From Lactonifactor sp. BIOML-A5 (GTDB lineage Bacteria; Bacillota; Clostridia; Lachnospirales; Lachnospiraceae), in NCBI RefSeq assembly GCF_009677585.1, contig NZ_WKYV01000029.1, forward strand, positions 1 to 54,455: DNA of 54,455 nt, read 5' to 3'. The notes under the pieces are model-generated. The model searched no databases, had not been told where the DNA came from, and saw only the letters and a list, made by a program, of their open reading frames with translations. Below, piece by piece: positions 46,751 to 54,455 of this stretch. The translations under genes were made by a program, and so were the position numbers. The stretch's first letter is position 1. Each line of letters begins with the position of its first letter.

Positions 46751-48021
46751 AAGTGATTAACAAACGACCAGCTTCGGTCTTACAAAAGAAAAGGGTATGT
46801 GCTTATGCCAGAGTTTCCACAGACAGCAGAAGACAGGAAGACTCTCTTGAAAACCAAATGGAAACCTATGAGAGACTGATTACCGGAAATCCGGAATATG
46901 AATTTATCGGAGTATTTGCTGATCAGGGCATATCCGGCTATTGTGAGAACCGCCCACAGTTCCAGAGAATGATGGAGAAGGCAAGGGCAGGAGAGATTGA
47001 TTTAATTGTTACAAAATCCATATCGAGGTTTGCAAGAAATACCGTCACCGTTCTAAAGTTTGCAAGGGAACTGAAAGAACTGGGTGTCGGTATTTTTTTT
47101 GAAGAACAGAACATTAACACTCTGTCAGGGGACGGTGAGATGATGCTTGCTGTCCTCGCTTCTTTTGCACAGGAAGAAAGCAGAAGCATGAGTGAAAACA
47201 ATAAATGGTCCATTCGGAAGAAGTTTGAGAGAGGGGAAGTGATGATTACCACATCTCGCTTCCTCGGTTATGACAAAAACGAATATGGAGATTTGATTGT
47301 GAACCGAAAGGAAGCGGAAATTGTCAGTCTGACTTTCGACCTTTATCTGATGAATGTCGGCTCGTCAAGGATTGGACAGCTGCTTGATTACCTAGGTGTA
47401 AAAACGGTAACGGGAACCACATGGGAGAGCGGGACCATCAACGGGATGCTTTGCAATGAAAAATACAAAGGGGATTTCCATCTGCAGAAGTATTACACAC
47501 CTGAAAACAAAAGAAACCATACAAGGAAAAACAACGGGGAAGTGCAGAGTTATTACATTTCGGAAAATCACGAGCCAATCGTATCGCCAGAGGTATGGGA
47601 AAAGGTGCAGGAAGTCCGGGAACAGCGGAAGCGTGACAGGAATATCGGGCAGGACAGCACAATGAAGTTCCAGAACCGCTATCCCTTAAGCGGAATGCTG
47701 ATTTGCCCTTACTGCGGAAAAACGCTCCGGCGCAGACAAGTTTACAAGAAGAAAATCCAATGGCTCTGCAGCACCTACATTGAAAAGGGAGTCAAGGCAT
47801 GTAAAGGGATAAGGATTGATGATGCCGAATTGCAGGGCTTGAACATTATGGAACAGACAGTGATTGAGGAGGTGGTTAAAAATGGCAAGAAGCATTACTG
47901 TTATACCAGCAAAGCAGATTTCGACTGCGGAATCAGGAACAGCACAGGCAGTGCAGAAATTGAAGATGGCAGCGTACTGCCGAGTGTCAACCGACCAAGA
48001 AGAACAGTTATTAAGCTATGA
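46741..48021 (+). CDS. Large serine recombinase 1
   Basis: A GTG start at 46741 gives 426 residues. Resolvase domain: CAYARVSTDSRRQEDSLENQ (Ser 26), IDLIVTKSISRFARNTVTVL, INTLSGDGEMMLAVLASFAQ with EESRSMSENNKW; then the recombinase domain RFLGYDKNEYGDLIVNRKEA and a zinc ribbon (CPYCGKTLRRRQ, WLCSTYIEKGVKACKG). It catalyses integration and excision of the element, probably as a pair with the next gene. Its last 46 codons overlap the next recombinase gene in another frame. Confidence 0.93.
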   Translation: MRIKVINKRPASVLQKKRVCAYARVSTDSRRQEDSLENQMETYERLITGNPEYEFIGVFADQGISGYCENRPQFQRMMEKARAGEIDLIVTKSISRFARNTVTVLKFARELKELGVGIFFEEQNINTLSGDGEMMLAVLASFAQEESRSMSENNKWSIRKKFERGEVMITTSRFLGYDKNEYGDLIVNRKEAEIVSLTFDLYLMNVGSSRIGQLLDYLGVKTVTGTTWESGTINGMLCNEKYKGDFHLQKYYTPENKRNHTRKNNGEVQSYYISENHEPIVSPEVWEKVQEVREQRKRDRNIGQDSTMKFQNRYPLSGMLICPYCGKTLRRRQVYKKKIQWLCSTYIEKGVKACKGIRIDDAELQGLNIMEQTVIEEVVKNGKKHYCYTSKADFDCGIRNSTGSAEIEDGSVLPSVNRPRRTVIKL

Positions 48022-49300
48022 GAATCAGGTCAATTATTACACGAATTACATTAGTGAGAATCCTCTCTATGAATATGCAGGGACCTATGCGGATGAAGGG
48101 ATTTCGGGAACCAATACCAAAAAGAGGGATGAATTCAACCGCATGATTGCTGATTGCAGGGCGGGAAAAATAGACATGATAATTACCAAGTCCATTTCCC
48201 GATTTGCAAGAAATACGCTGGACTGTTTGAATTATGTGCGAGAGTTGAAAGATTTGGGGATAGGGATTATTTTTGAAAAGGAAAATATCAATACCCTCGA
48301 TGCAAAGGGAGAAGTGCTGCTTACCATTCTTTCCTCACTAGCACAGGACGAGAGCCGATCCATTTCAGAGAACTGCACATGGGGAATCCGCAGAAGGTTT
48401 GAAACAGGAAAGCACAAAATGAGTACAAAGCGTTTCCTTGGCTACGACACGGACGAGAATGGCAAGTTGATAATCAACAGGCGGCAGGAACCGATTGTGG
48501 TGCGGTTGTTTCATGAATTTCTGGACGGAAAAACAACGGACTACATCAAGCGTATTTTTGAAAAAGAAGGCGTACAGAATTGGGATGGCGGTACGAAGTG
48601 GCAGGCTACAACCTTAATGAGTATGTTAGAAAATGAAAAATACAAAGGTGATGCCTTGCTGCAGAAAAGCTACACGGTGGATTTCCTTACCAAGAAACGT
48701 ACACAGAACAAAGGGGAGATTCAGATGTTTTATGTGGAGGGTGACCACGATGCCATCATTTCAAAGCGGATTTGGGAATGTGTACAGCTTGAAATAAAAC
48801 GCAGGAAAAAGTACCTGGAGGAGCATGGGACAAACTCCTATTCCCACCGGCCGGAAAGCAATCCATTTGCATCCAAGATAATTTGCGGAGACTGCAATAA
48901 GGTATTTGCACGGAAAGGCTGGCGGAGTAGCACGGGAGTTGACCGTAAGGTATGGCAGTGCAGTGAACGGTACAAGGTCAAAGGAGTCATGGGTTGTGCC
49001 AACCGCCATGTAGAGGAAGAAACACTGATAAAGGCATATCTGATGGCTTGGAATGCGTTGGTGGAAAACCGAGCGGATTTCATGGAGCAGTGGACGGAAC
49101 AATTGCAAAGCGAGAACCTCTTGGAGGGCTATCGGGCAGAGAAGTTCATAGAATACACCGATGGAGCAGAGCCGTTGGCGGAGATGGATACGGATTTTAT
49201 GCTGAAAACGCTGGACCACATCAAGGTCTTTGAGGATGGAACATTATTGGTAGTGTTTCTGGATGGAACGGAGATTGAATGTAAAAATGAAGAGGAGTAA
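47882..49300 (+). CDS. Large serine recombinase 2
   Basis: ATG 47882 behind GAGGAGG gives 472 residues, starting inside recombinase 1. Resolvase domain: AAYCRVSTDQEEQLLSYENQ (Ser 36), IDMIITKSISRFARNTLDCL, DAKGEVLLTILSSLAQDESR; recombinase domain RFLGYDTDENGKLIINRRQE; zinc ribbon ICGDCNKVFARKGWRSS with WQCSERYKVKGVMGCANRHV; C-terminal coiled coil. It forms the second active recombinase of the trio. A terminator follows at 49309. Confidence 0.93.
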   Translation: MARSITVIPAKQISTAESGTAQAVQKLKMAAYCRVSTDQEEQLLSYENQVNYYTNYISENPLYEYAGTYADEGISGTNTKKRDEFNRMIADCRAGKIDMIITKSISRFARNTLDCLNYVRELKDLGIGIIFEKENINTLDAKGEVLLTILSSLAQDESRSISENCTWGIRRRFETGKHKMSTKRFLGYDTDENGKLIINRRQEPIVVRLFHEFLDGKTTDYIKRIFEKEGVQNWDGGTKWQATTLMSMLENEKYKGDALLQKSYTVDFLTKKRTQNKGEIQMFYVEGDHDAIISKRIWECVQLEIKRRKKYLEEHGTNSYSHRPESNPFASKIICGDCNKVFARKGWRSSTGVDRKVWQCSERYKVKGVMGCANRHVEEETLIKAYLMAWNALVENRADFMEQWTEQLQSENLLEGYRAEKFIEYTDGAEPLAEMDTDFMLKTLDHIKVFEDGTLLVVFLDGTEIECKNEEE

Positions 49301-49308
49301 GAAAAGAT

Positions 49309-49345
49309 GCCGATTGGGAGTTGCGATTCCTGATCGGCTTTTTTT
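49309..49345 (+). terminator. Terminator after the recombinase operon
   Basis: GCCGAT (49309-49314) pairs with ATCGGC (49333-49338) with an inner GGA/TCC stem, followed by seven T residues. The 109 bases from here to 49454 contain no gene; an attachment site may lie here, but I cannot define its core. Confidence 0.8.
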
Positions 49346-49454
49346 CTTGCTCTTTTTCAAATAGTAAAAATGAGATGTCTGTGGTAAAATATTAGTGCTT
49401 AGTTACTATGAGTTGTTTGAGGATTTTAGGATTATTTCATGAAAAAGAGGAAAT

Positions 49455-51227
49455 ATGATGTATAGAGAATATGATGAATTTATTGCAGGAACAGAAATTT
49501 TCGATGATATAAATAAATCGTTAGATAAAATTCAAAAAGAATTGTCAGAACTTATAACGGACGATATAGATGAAGAAAAAAAGCGTTTAATAACATGGGA
49601 AGGACAATTATTTATATGTTGTGAAATTCCACTAGAACAAAGAGATGAAGAGCAACAGTTTTTATTTCCACAAGCGGTATATACTAAAGGGTTAAAAATT
49701 CCAGATATTGACAACTTTGAGGCAGAACGTTTAGATTTTTATAAGCATAGGTTTGAAATGATTACAAACGTTCCGGCTAAGATAAGATATGCGAATTATT
49801 GTTTCCAATATTGCGAGAAGAATCAAAAATATAAATATGCAATGCAAATATGCCAGTTATTATGTGAACATTTAAAGAATGTGATATTGGGGCATGAATG
49901 TATAGTAAGTTTTTCCCGATTGTTTGAATTGGGTTTGTCTTTTTCTAACAAAGATATTATTCAGAAATTGGATGGTGTAGTTGATGAATTGATTTCAAGG
50001 GATTATTCACAAGAAGACTATCTCTATTTATTGTCGATATCAAGAATAGTAGCAGGAAATATTGCGAAAAACAAAAATGATTTTATTAAGGCTGAGACGC
50101 AAGAAAAATTTGTTAATATAATCGAAGAAATGTCGGATTATTATTTTCAGAGAGGCGATTATACGCTTTATAGAAATTGTTGTCCGAATTATATGGAGTG
50201 GCTGAAAATCTTAAAAAGACAGGATGAAATTGATGCGGTGTTATTAAAAATAGGGGAATCGTATGAGTTAGATGCAGATAAAGAGGGAAACTCCAATTTA
50301 GTAAAAGCAGAGTTTTATCAATTGGCTGCGAAACATTACGCCAATATTGGGGAGCGAGAAAAAGTATATCATCTTAAAGTGAAAATTAAAAATGCTTTTA
50401 AGGATGCTGGAAGTTCTGGAGAATTCAAAACTATTTCTACAACTCAAAGTGTTCCTTTGGAGCAATTGGAAAAGGAAACAAAAGACTTTTTTAAGGAAAG
50501 TATTGAGGACACTTTTGCAACAGTAAGTCACAGCAGTGATTTCATTATAAATAAAGAAAAGATTGTGCTTCAAGCGACTGAACAAGCTAAAAATCCCTTA
50601 TATAAATTAGTGGATTTCGGTCATATCGAAGGCAACAGAAAGGTATTCTCAACGCAGGATGACGATGATGTTGTAAAGCATCTTACATTCCAAAATTATG
50701 GAATTGAATTGGAAGTTATGTTTTCTACGGTTGTAAGTTTCATTTGGAGCAAAATGATTGATATGGGGCTTACTGCTCAGATGGTTATTGATAGAATTTG
50801 TGAGACAGAGTATATGGATGAAACGCAAAAAGAAGTTATTGCTGTGGGAATAAATCGGTTCTTTGAAGATGACTATGTATCCGCATTACATGTACTTGTA
50901 CCACAATTTGAAAGTTATTTTAGAACGTTCTTTGAATGGGGTGGATTTCCAACCACTTCATTAAAAAATAATGGACTTCAACATGAGCAGAATTTCAATG
51001 ATTTTTTGAGACAGGATTTTGTTCGAGAATCTTTGGACGAGAATTTGTTATTTATGATAGAGTTTGTGATGGTAGAGCAGTTAGGGAAAAATCTACGAAA
51101 TAAAATTGCACACGGACTCAGTGATAGTAAAGTATTTAGAAAGAATAATTGTTTGATGGTAGTTTACTTGTTTTGGTTAATTACAGCTATCAAATGGGCA
51201 TTTCCATCAGAGAGTGTGGACGAGTAG
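49455..51227 (+). CDS. DUF4209 protein with a HEPN-type RNxxxH motif
   Basis: The 590-residue AT-rich gene starts behind AAGAGGAAAT. The N-terminal half is helical and repeat-like (YCFQYCEKNQKYKYAMQICQ). The C-terminal 200 residues match DUF4209: HVLVPQFESYFRTFFEWGGF, and LGKNLRNKIAHGLSDSKVFR with Arg 548 and His 553 forming RNKIAH. This R-x4-H motif is the catalytic signature of HEPN ribonucleases found in toxin and abortive-infection systems. It lies just outside the recombinases, so it is either the last cargo gene of the element or the first host-side gene. Confidence 0.7.
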   Translation: MMYREYDEFIAGTEIFDDINKSLDKIQKELSELITDDIDEEKKRLITWEGQLFICCEIPLEQRDEEQQFLFPQAVYTKGLKIPDIDNFEAERLDFYKHRFEMITNVPAKIRYANYCFQYCEKNQKYKYAMQICQLLCEHLKNVILGHECIVSFSRLFELGLSFSNKDIIQKLDGVVDELISRDYSQEDYLYLLSISRIVAGNIAKNKNDFIKAETQEKFVNIIEEMSDYYFQRGDYTLYRNCCPNYMEWLKILKRQDEIDAVLLKIGESYELDADKEGNSNLVKAEFYQLAAKHYANIGEREKVYHLKVKIKNAFKDAGSSGEFKTISTTQSVPLEQLEKETKDFFKESIEDTFATVSHSSDFIINKEKIVLQATEQAKNPLYKLVDFGHIEGNRKVFSTQDDDDVVKHLTFQNYGIELEVMFSTVVSFIWSKMIDMGLTAQMVIDRICETEYMDETQKEVIAVGINRFFEDDYVSALHVLVPQFESYFRTFFEWGGFPTTSLKNNGLQHEQNFNDFLRQDFVRESLDENLLFMIEFVMVEQLGKNLRNKIAHGLSDSKVFRKNNCLMVVYLFWLITAIKWAFPSESVDE

Positions 51228-51235
51228 TTTGTAAG

Positions 51236-51300
51236 AGGGGTAAAGATTATCCCCCCCTAAGCGAATATAAACAATTCGGCAAAAGACTCCGGTTTTGCTA
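51236..51300 (+). terminator. Two hairpins after the DUF4209 gene
   Basis: AGGGG (51236-51240) with CCCCCT (51252-51258) and GGCAAAA (51278-51284) with TTTTGC (51293-51298) lie in tandem downstream of the stop. The second is followed by only a short T stretch, so termination strength is uncertain. Confidence 0.4.
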
Positions 51301-51326
51301 TTTAGTATAAGAAGTAACTTTCACCG

Positions 51327-51677
51327 CATACGGAGACCATTGTACTTTTGTCCCACAAATCACCAGACAGTCATATCAACGTAAAGATTGAATTTGGAGA
51401 AGGTGAAGGGAAAGTACCTTTAGACGCGATTGCAGAGCGTGCAAAGAAATATTAGCCAAAGCCGAAAATCACATATAAAATGATACAGGAATATGTTGAA
51501 AAGAAATATGGATTTAAGGTACATACTGCTTATATTGCGGAGGTAAGGAGGCCTTTAGGTTTGCCCCTGTATGATGCTCCTAATGCGACAGAGGAATTGA
51601 AGCAACCGAGAAAATGTCCACCAAAAGAACAGATAGAAGCAATAACAGATACACTTAAATATTTTGGAGTGATTTGA
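51327..51677 (+). pseudogene. rlmD: C-terminal remnant of an RlmD/RumA-like rRNA methyltransferase
   Basis: One frame from 51327 reads HTETIVLLSHKSPDSHINVK, then KVPLDAIAERAKKY, TAG (51453-51455), then PKPKITYKMIQEYVEKKYGF, HTAYIAEVRRPLGLPLYDAP and a final EAITDTLKYFGVI. HxETxxLLS is the end of the catalytic domain of 23S rRNA uracil-C5 methyltransferases, and the rest matches the C-terminal extension seen in clostridial members. The catalytic part is missing and an amber stop splits the remainder. rumA genes are known integration sites for mobile elements in Gram-positives, so this could mark an old insertion, but it could also be cargo decay. Confidence 0.5.
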
Positions 51678-51934
51678 TGGATGAAAATATATTTCAGATT
51701 ACAGAACCAATAGTTTAAATACATCAAAATGCCTATGAGATTTATTTGCCCTTGGTTGATGATTTGTGCAGTAGAACAGTATCAGAAAATGAACTATCAC
51801 ATTTGCTTGATTATTTACTGGATTTTGCGTGCGATGAAAAAATACTGGAATTGTATAAAATGGTATGCAGAAAATATTTATATGTTTATCCGGGTTGCGT
51901 TAAATTCCATATTGAAGCATATTGGGGAAGGTGA
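51677..51934 (+). pseudogene. Small gene broken by TAA at codon 14
   Basis: ATG 51677 overlaps the stop of the RlmD-like remnant (TGATG), as in an operon. The frame reads MDENIFQITEPIV, TAA (51716-51718), then IHQNAYEIYLPLVDDLCSRT and LDYLLDFACDEKILELYKMV and ends at 51934. The second part reads as a coherent helical protein; CAA to TAA would explain the stop. Such small proteins occur in Lachnospiraceae mobile elements, function unknown. A rescue start at TTG 51746 is possible. Confidence 0.45.
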
Positions 51935-52010
51935 AAGTAAAGAAGTAAAGGATTTTAAATAATGTGTCAGTAACAATAAGAAAATACTGGGTATAGTTGA
52001 GGGGGGTACA

Positions 52011-52865
52011 ATGGTAAAGGTAATTAAAGAAACAATTCATGCTAATGGGATAAATATCGGAATTTATACGCAGGATTTTGAAAATGAATTTATTTCATTA
52101 ACAGATATTGCAAGGTATAAAAGTGATGACCCAACAGCGGTTATTCAAAATTGGATGAGAAATCGAGATGTGATAGAATTTCTGGGATTATGGGAAAGGC
52201 TTCATAATCCAGATTTTAAACCCCTCGAATTCGAGGGGTTTAGAAAGCAGGCCGGAGCAAACGCATTTACAATGTCGCCAAAGAAGTGGATAGATGCTAC
52301 AGATGCAATTGGTATTGTTTCAAAAGCAGGACGTTATGGTGGAACATATGCTCATAGTGATATTGCTATGTCTTTTGCAACTTGGATTTCACCTGAATTT
52401 CAATTGTATATTATGAAAGACTACAGGAGATTAAAGACCGATGAGAATAGTCGATTATCTTTGAGCTGGAATTTGAATAGAGAAATTTCTAAATTGAATT
52501 ACAGGATACATACGGATGCGATTAAGGACAATTTGATTCCGCCAGAATTAACGCCTGCACAGGTGGCTTATACTTATGCTAATGAAGCAGATATGTTGAA
52601 CGTTGTCTTGTTTGGAAAGACAGCGAAGCAATGGAAAGATGAAAATCCAACGGTGAAAGGAAATATGCGGGACATGGCAACGCTGAATCAATTGCTAGTG
52701 CTTGCAAATTTGGAAAGTTATAATGCCGTTTTGATTAATCAAGGAAAGAAACAAAAGGAGAGAATGGAATTGCTTCGGCAGTTGGCGGTACAACAGTTGC
52801 AGACTTTGGGGGCAGTAGGTTTAAATAATTTGCTCAAATTAGAAGCGGAGACAAAGAAGAGTTAA
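52011..52865 (+). CDS. KilA-N domain protein
   Basis: The 284-residue protein starts behind GAGGGGGG. The N-terminal KilA-N domain shows EFISLTDIARYKSDDPTAVI, QNWMRNRDVIEFLGLWERLH, NPDFKPLEFEGFRKQAG, FTMSPKKWIDATDAIGIVSK and GGTYAHSDIAMSFATWISPE, all typical. The C-terminal half is helical (LNREISKLNYRIHTDAIKDN; MLNVVLFGKTAKQWKDENP). KilA-N binds DNA and is found in phage antirepressors and defence-related genes. The coding sequence contains a 26-bp perfect palindrome (52217-52242) at the FKPLEFEGF segment. Confidence 0.88.
   Translation: MVKVIKETIHANGINIGIYTQDFENEFISLTDIARYKSDDPTAVIQNWMRNRDVIEFLGLWERLHNPDFKPLEFEGFRKQAGANAFTMSPKKWIDATDAIGIVSKAGRYGGTYAHSDIAMSFATWISPEFQLYIMKDYRRLKTDENSRLSLSWNLNREISKLNYRIHTDAIKDNLIPPELTPAQVAYTYANEADMLNVVLFGKTAKQWKDENPTVKGNMRDMATLNQLLVLANLESYNAVLINQGKKQKERMELLRQLAVQQLQTLGAVGLNNLLKLEAETKKS
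52217..52242. repeat. 26-bp perfect palindrome inside the KilA-N gene
   Basis: The 26 bases centred on GAATTC (52227-52232) read the same on both strands; each arm carries TAAACCCCTCGAA. No spacer is present. It can bind a dimeric protein or form a cruciform; its coding sense (FKPLEFEGF) is conserved in KilA-N proteins. Confidence 0.7.
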
Positions 52866-52972
52866 ATAGGCAAATGAAATAGATTTGGGTATTAGAAATA
52901 TTAGTTGGATATGATAATACAAAAAATTCAGTAAATGTCAAAAGAGGATAATAGATTAGGAGCATTAAAGAT

Positions 52973-54445
52973 ATGTTGCACTCAAACGAAAGAATGGATT
53001 TAATAACTGAATATATGACATCATATGAAGAAAAAATTAAAATGGCAAATAAAAACGGATTATTTGATGCTGCTAAAATGTTTGAGTTATTTGCTGTTGA
53101 GGTGTGTATTGTTTGGTTTGGACAAAAGTTTAGTAATTTGAATACTGAGAGAGCAACGTATCCATATGTAGATTTAATATCAGAAAATAGAGAACTTTTA
53201 GTACAAGTAAGTACTGCTCAAGATGTACCAACAAAAATAAAAAGCACATTGGAAAAAATAAGGGATTCAAAAGATAAAAAATATTCAGCTTTAAAGAATA
53301 TCGTGTTTTTTGTACTGAGTAATAATAGTATTGATAAGATAAAAGAATATAGTGGTGATAATCAAATTGGGAGTATCTCATTTACTATTAAAGATAATTT
53401 GATTACTACAAACGATATTATAACTAAAGCGCAAAATGACCTTAATTTTCAGAAAAAACTATATAAGGTGTTAAAAGATGAGTTTGACAACTTTAATATT
53501 AATATCAGAGAGTTTAAAGGTGCATTGGAACTTAGTGCTTCAGGATTAAGAGCTATAGAGGGATTAATTAACGGAGAATATGAAATCGATAGAAATGAAT
53601 TTCTTAAAACTATAATAAAAGACAATGAGCGATATATTTCAATACAAGGTGGTGCTGGTAGCGGTAAATCGGTTTTATGTAAAAAATATGTTGAAAATCA
53701 AGAATTGGTTTTATATGCTCGTGCCGAAAGATTCGTGGAAGAAAGTCATATCGATAACATTTGGGATTGTTGTATCCAAGATGTTTTAGAGTGTCTTAAT
53801 GGAAAGAAACTAATCTTCTTTATTGATGCCCTTGAGTTTATTGCGGACTGTGCAAAAACAAAATTTGAATTATTACAGTATTTATATGATATGGCGACGA
53901 AGTATCAATATGTGTATATAGTAACTTCATGTAGAACAAGTGATAAAAATGCTTTTATAAAACTAGAAACAAATTTCTCAATAAAAATTTATGAAGTTGG
54001 AGATATAACAGAAAATGAACTTGCTTTGATTATGAAGAAATATCCGCTTATACATAAAATGTATAAGATGAATTCATATGTGGATTTATTAAAATCGCCT
54101 TTTTATATAAATTTGATTATTAGTAATTCAATAGATATTGATGATATCAGGGATGAAAATACTTTAAGAGAATACATTTGGAGAAATATAATATGTTTGG
54201 AGAAAAAGTCCCCAATATATAGAGTACTCAGTGGCAAAGTTATTGAAACAGTTGAGAAAATTGTATTCGAAAGAGCTAAAAAATTTTTGTTGGGTATTCA
54301 TAAAGACGATATAGACAGAGACGTAATGCATGCACTGTTGTCGGAGGGGGTAGTCGCCCAACAAGGAGAATATATTAGACTAAACCCCCATGCCCGCACA
54401 CTTGGCACCACCATAAATGAAACTATGCAGGCTATAGGGTATTGA
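52973..54445 (+). CDS. SMEK-domain P-loop NTPase, probably truncated
   Basis: The first 130 residues match the SMEK domain: LITEYMTSYEEKIKMANKNG, AKMFELFAVEVCIVWFGQKF, PYVDLISENRELLVQVSTAQ and KNIVFFVLSNNSIDKI. Residues 224-290 hold a STAND/AAA-type NTPase with Walker A ISIQGGAGSGKSVLCKKYV (226-233) and Walker B KKLIFFIDALEFIADC. Members of this group are defence-associated and usually much longer, with C-terminal repeats. Here the last 18 residues (HARTLGTTINETMQAIGY) differ in composition from the rest: at about 54384 the DNA turns from AT-rich to CCCCCATGCCCGCAC. The gene appears cut by an insertion near the window end. Confidence 0.65.
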   Translation: MLHSNERMDLITEYMTSYEEKIKMANKNGLFDAAKMFELFAVEVCIVWFGQKFSNLNTERATYPYVDLISENRELLVQVSTAQDVPTKIKSTLEKIRDSKDKKYSALKNIVFFVLSNNSIDKIKEYSGDNQIGSISFTIKDNLITTNDIITKAQNDLNFQKKLYKVLKDEFDNFNINIREFKGALELSASGLRAIEGLINGEYEIDRNEFLKTIIKDNERYISIQGGAGSGKSVLCKKYVENQELVLYARAERFVEESHIDNIWDCCIQDVLECLNGKKLIFFIDALEFIADCAKTKFELLQYLYDMATKYQYVYIVTSCRTSDKNAFIKLETNFSIKIYEVGDITENELALIMKKYPLIHKMYKMNSYVDLLKSPFYINLIISNSIDIDDIRDENTLREYIWRNIICLEKKSPIYRVLSGKVIETVEKIVFERAKKFLLGIHKDDIDRDVMHALLSEGVVAQQGEYIRLNPHARTLGTTINETMQAIGY

Positions 54446-54455
54446 ACTTGTTAAT

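Noticed and set aside
49309..49454. Attachment site of the prophage right after the recombinases
   Set aside because: The position is plausible, but I found no direct repeat with the left flank; serine recombinases use cores as short as two bases, so I cannot define it.
1..54455. CRISPR array, tRNA or rRNA genes
   Set aside because: I saw no regularly spaced repeats of 25-40 bases, no tRNA cloverleaf with CCA-side and T-loop GTTCGA context in a gene-free gap, and no conserved rRNA strings.
1..54455. Diversity-generating retroelement or retron
   Set aside because: No reverse transcriptase gene with YxDD is present and no template/variable repeat pair was seen around the fibre gene.

Overview
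The window looks like a chromosome segment of a low-to-mid G+C Gram-positive anaerobe (Bacillota, class Clostridia; Lachnospiraceae is my inference). Support comes from strong AGGAGG-type ribosome sites, TTGACA/TATAAT promoters, a Gram-positive LexA box, and many small protein families usual in clostridial prophages. It carries a near-complete cos/HK97-type siphovirus prophage of about 44 kb (roughly 5 kb to 49.3 kb), flanked on both sides by AT-rich accessory DNA that looks defence-related.

Left flank (1-5.0 kb): the end of a membrane protein, a stand-alone RNA polymerase alpha-CTD-like protein, then a compact restriction-modification-like operon (XRE regulator, EcoRI-type adenine methylase, DUF262-HNH nuclease), an HTH protein with a strong promoter and upstream dyad, a small coiled-coil protein, and a decayed reading frame with three in-frame stops. 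From 5.0 to 6.5 kb lies a LexA-box promoter in front of a small gene broken by TGA at codon 6, an intact inverted paralogue of it, and a ribonucleotide-reductase ATP-cone fragment.

Prophage: an ImmA-like protease and a CI-type repressor (minus strand) face a Cro-like gene across a bidirectional switch at 7.84-8.01 kb; both promoters carry an AACTTACC operator-like word in the spacer. The plus-strand early operon (8.0-18.3 kb) encodes a DUF2800 nuclease, a DUF2815 ssDNA-binding protein, family A DNA polymerase, a VirE-type primase/helicase, VRR-NUC, a SNF2 helicase and a sigma-like DUF1492 protein. A transition zone (18.3-24 kb) holds MazF, a zinc-ribbon gene with its own promoter and terminator, HNH nuclease, a candidate cos site, a ParB-methylase fusion and small conserved genes. 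Packaging, head, tail, baseplate and lysis genes follow in canonical order (24.1-46.2 kb), including a likely -1 frameshift in the tail assembly chaperone. Three tandem serine recombinases (46.3-49.3 kb) close the element; the first lacks the catalytic serine.

The most interesting part is a two-gene cassette between the large terminase and the portal (26.2-28.5 kb). It has its own extended -10 promoter and strong terminator, lower G+C than the genes on either side, and encodes an unrecognised 408-residue protein translationally coupled to a winged-helix/zinc-ribbon/PD-(D/E)XK nuclease-like protein. This is the best candidate for an undescribed defence or superinfection-exclusion system. Right of the recombinases (49.4-54.4 kb) are a DUF4209 protein with an RNxxxH HEPN motif, remnants of an RlmD-like methylase tail and a small gene, a KilA-N protein containing a 26-bp perfect palindrome, and a SMEK-domain P-loop NTPase that appears truncated near the window end.
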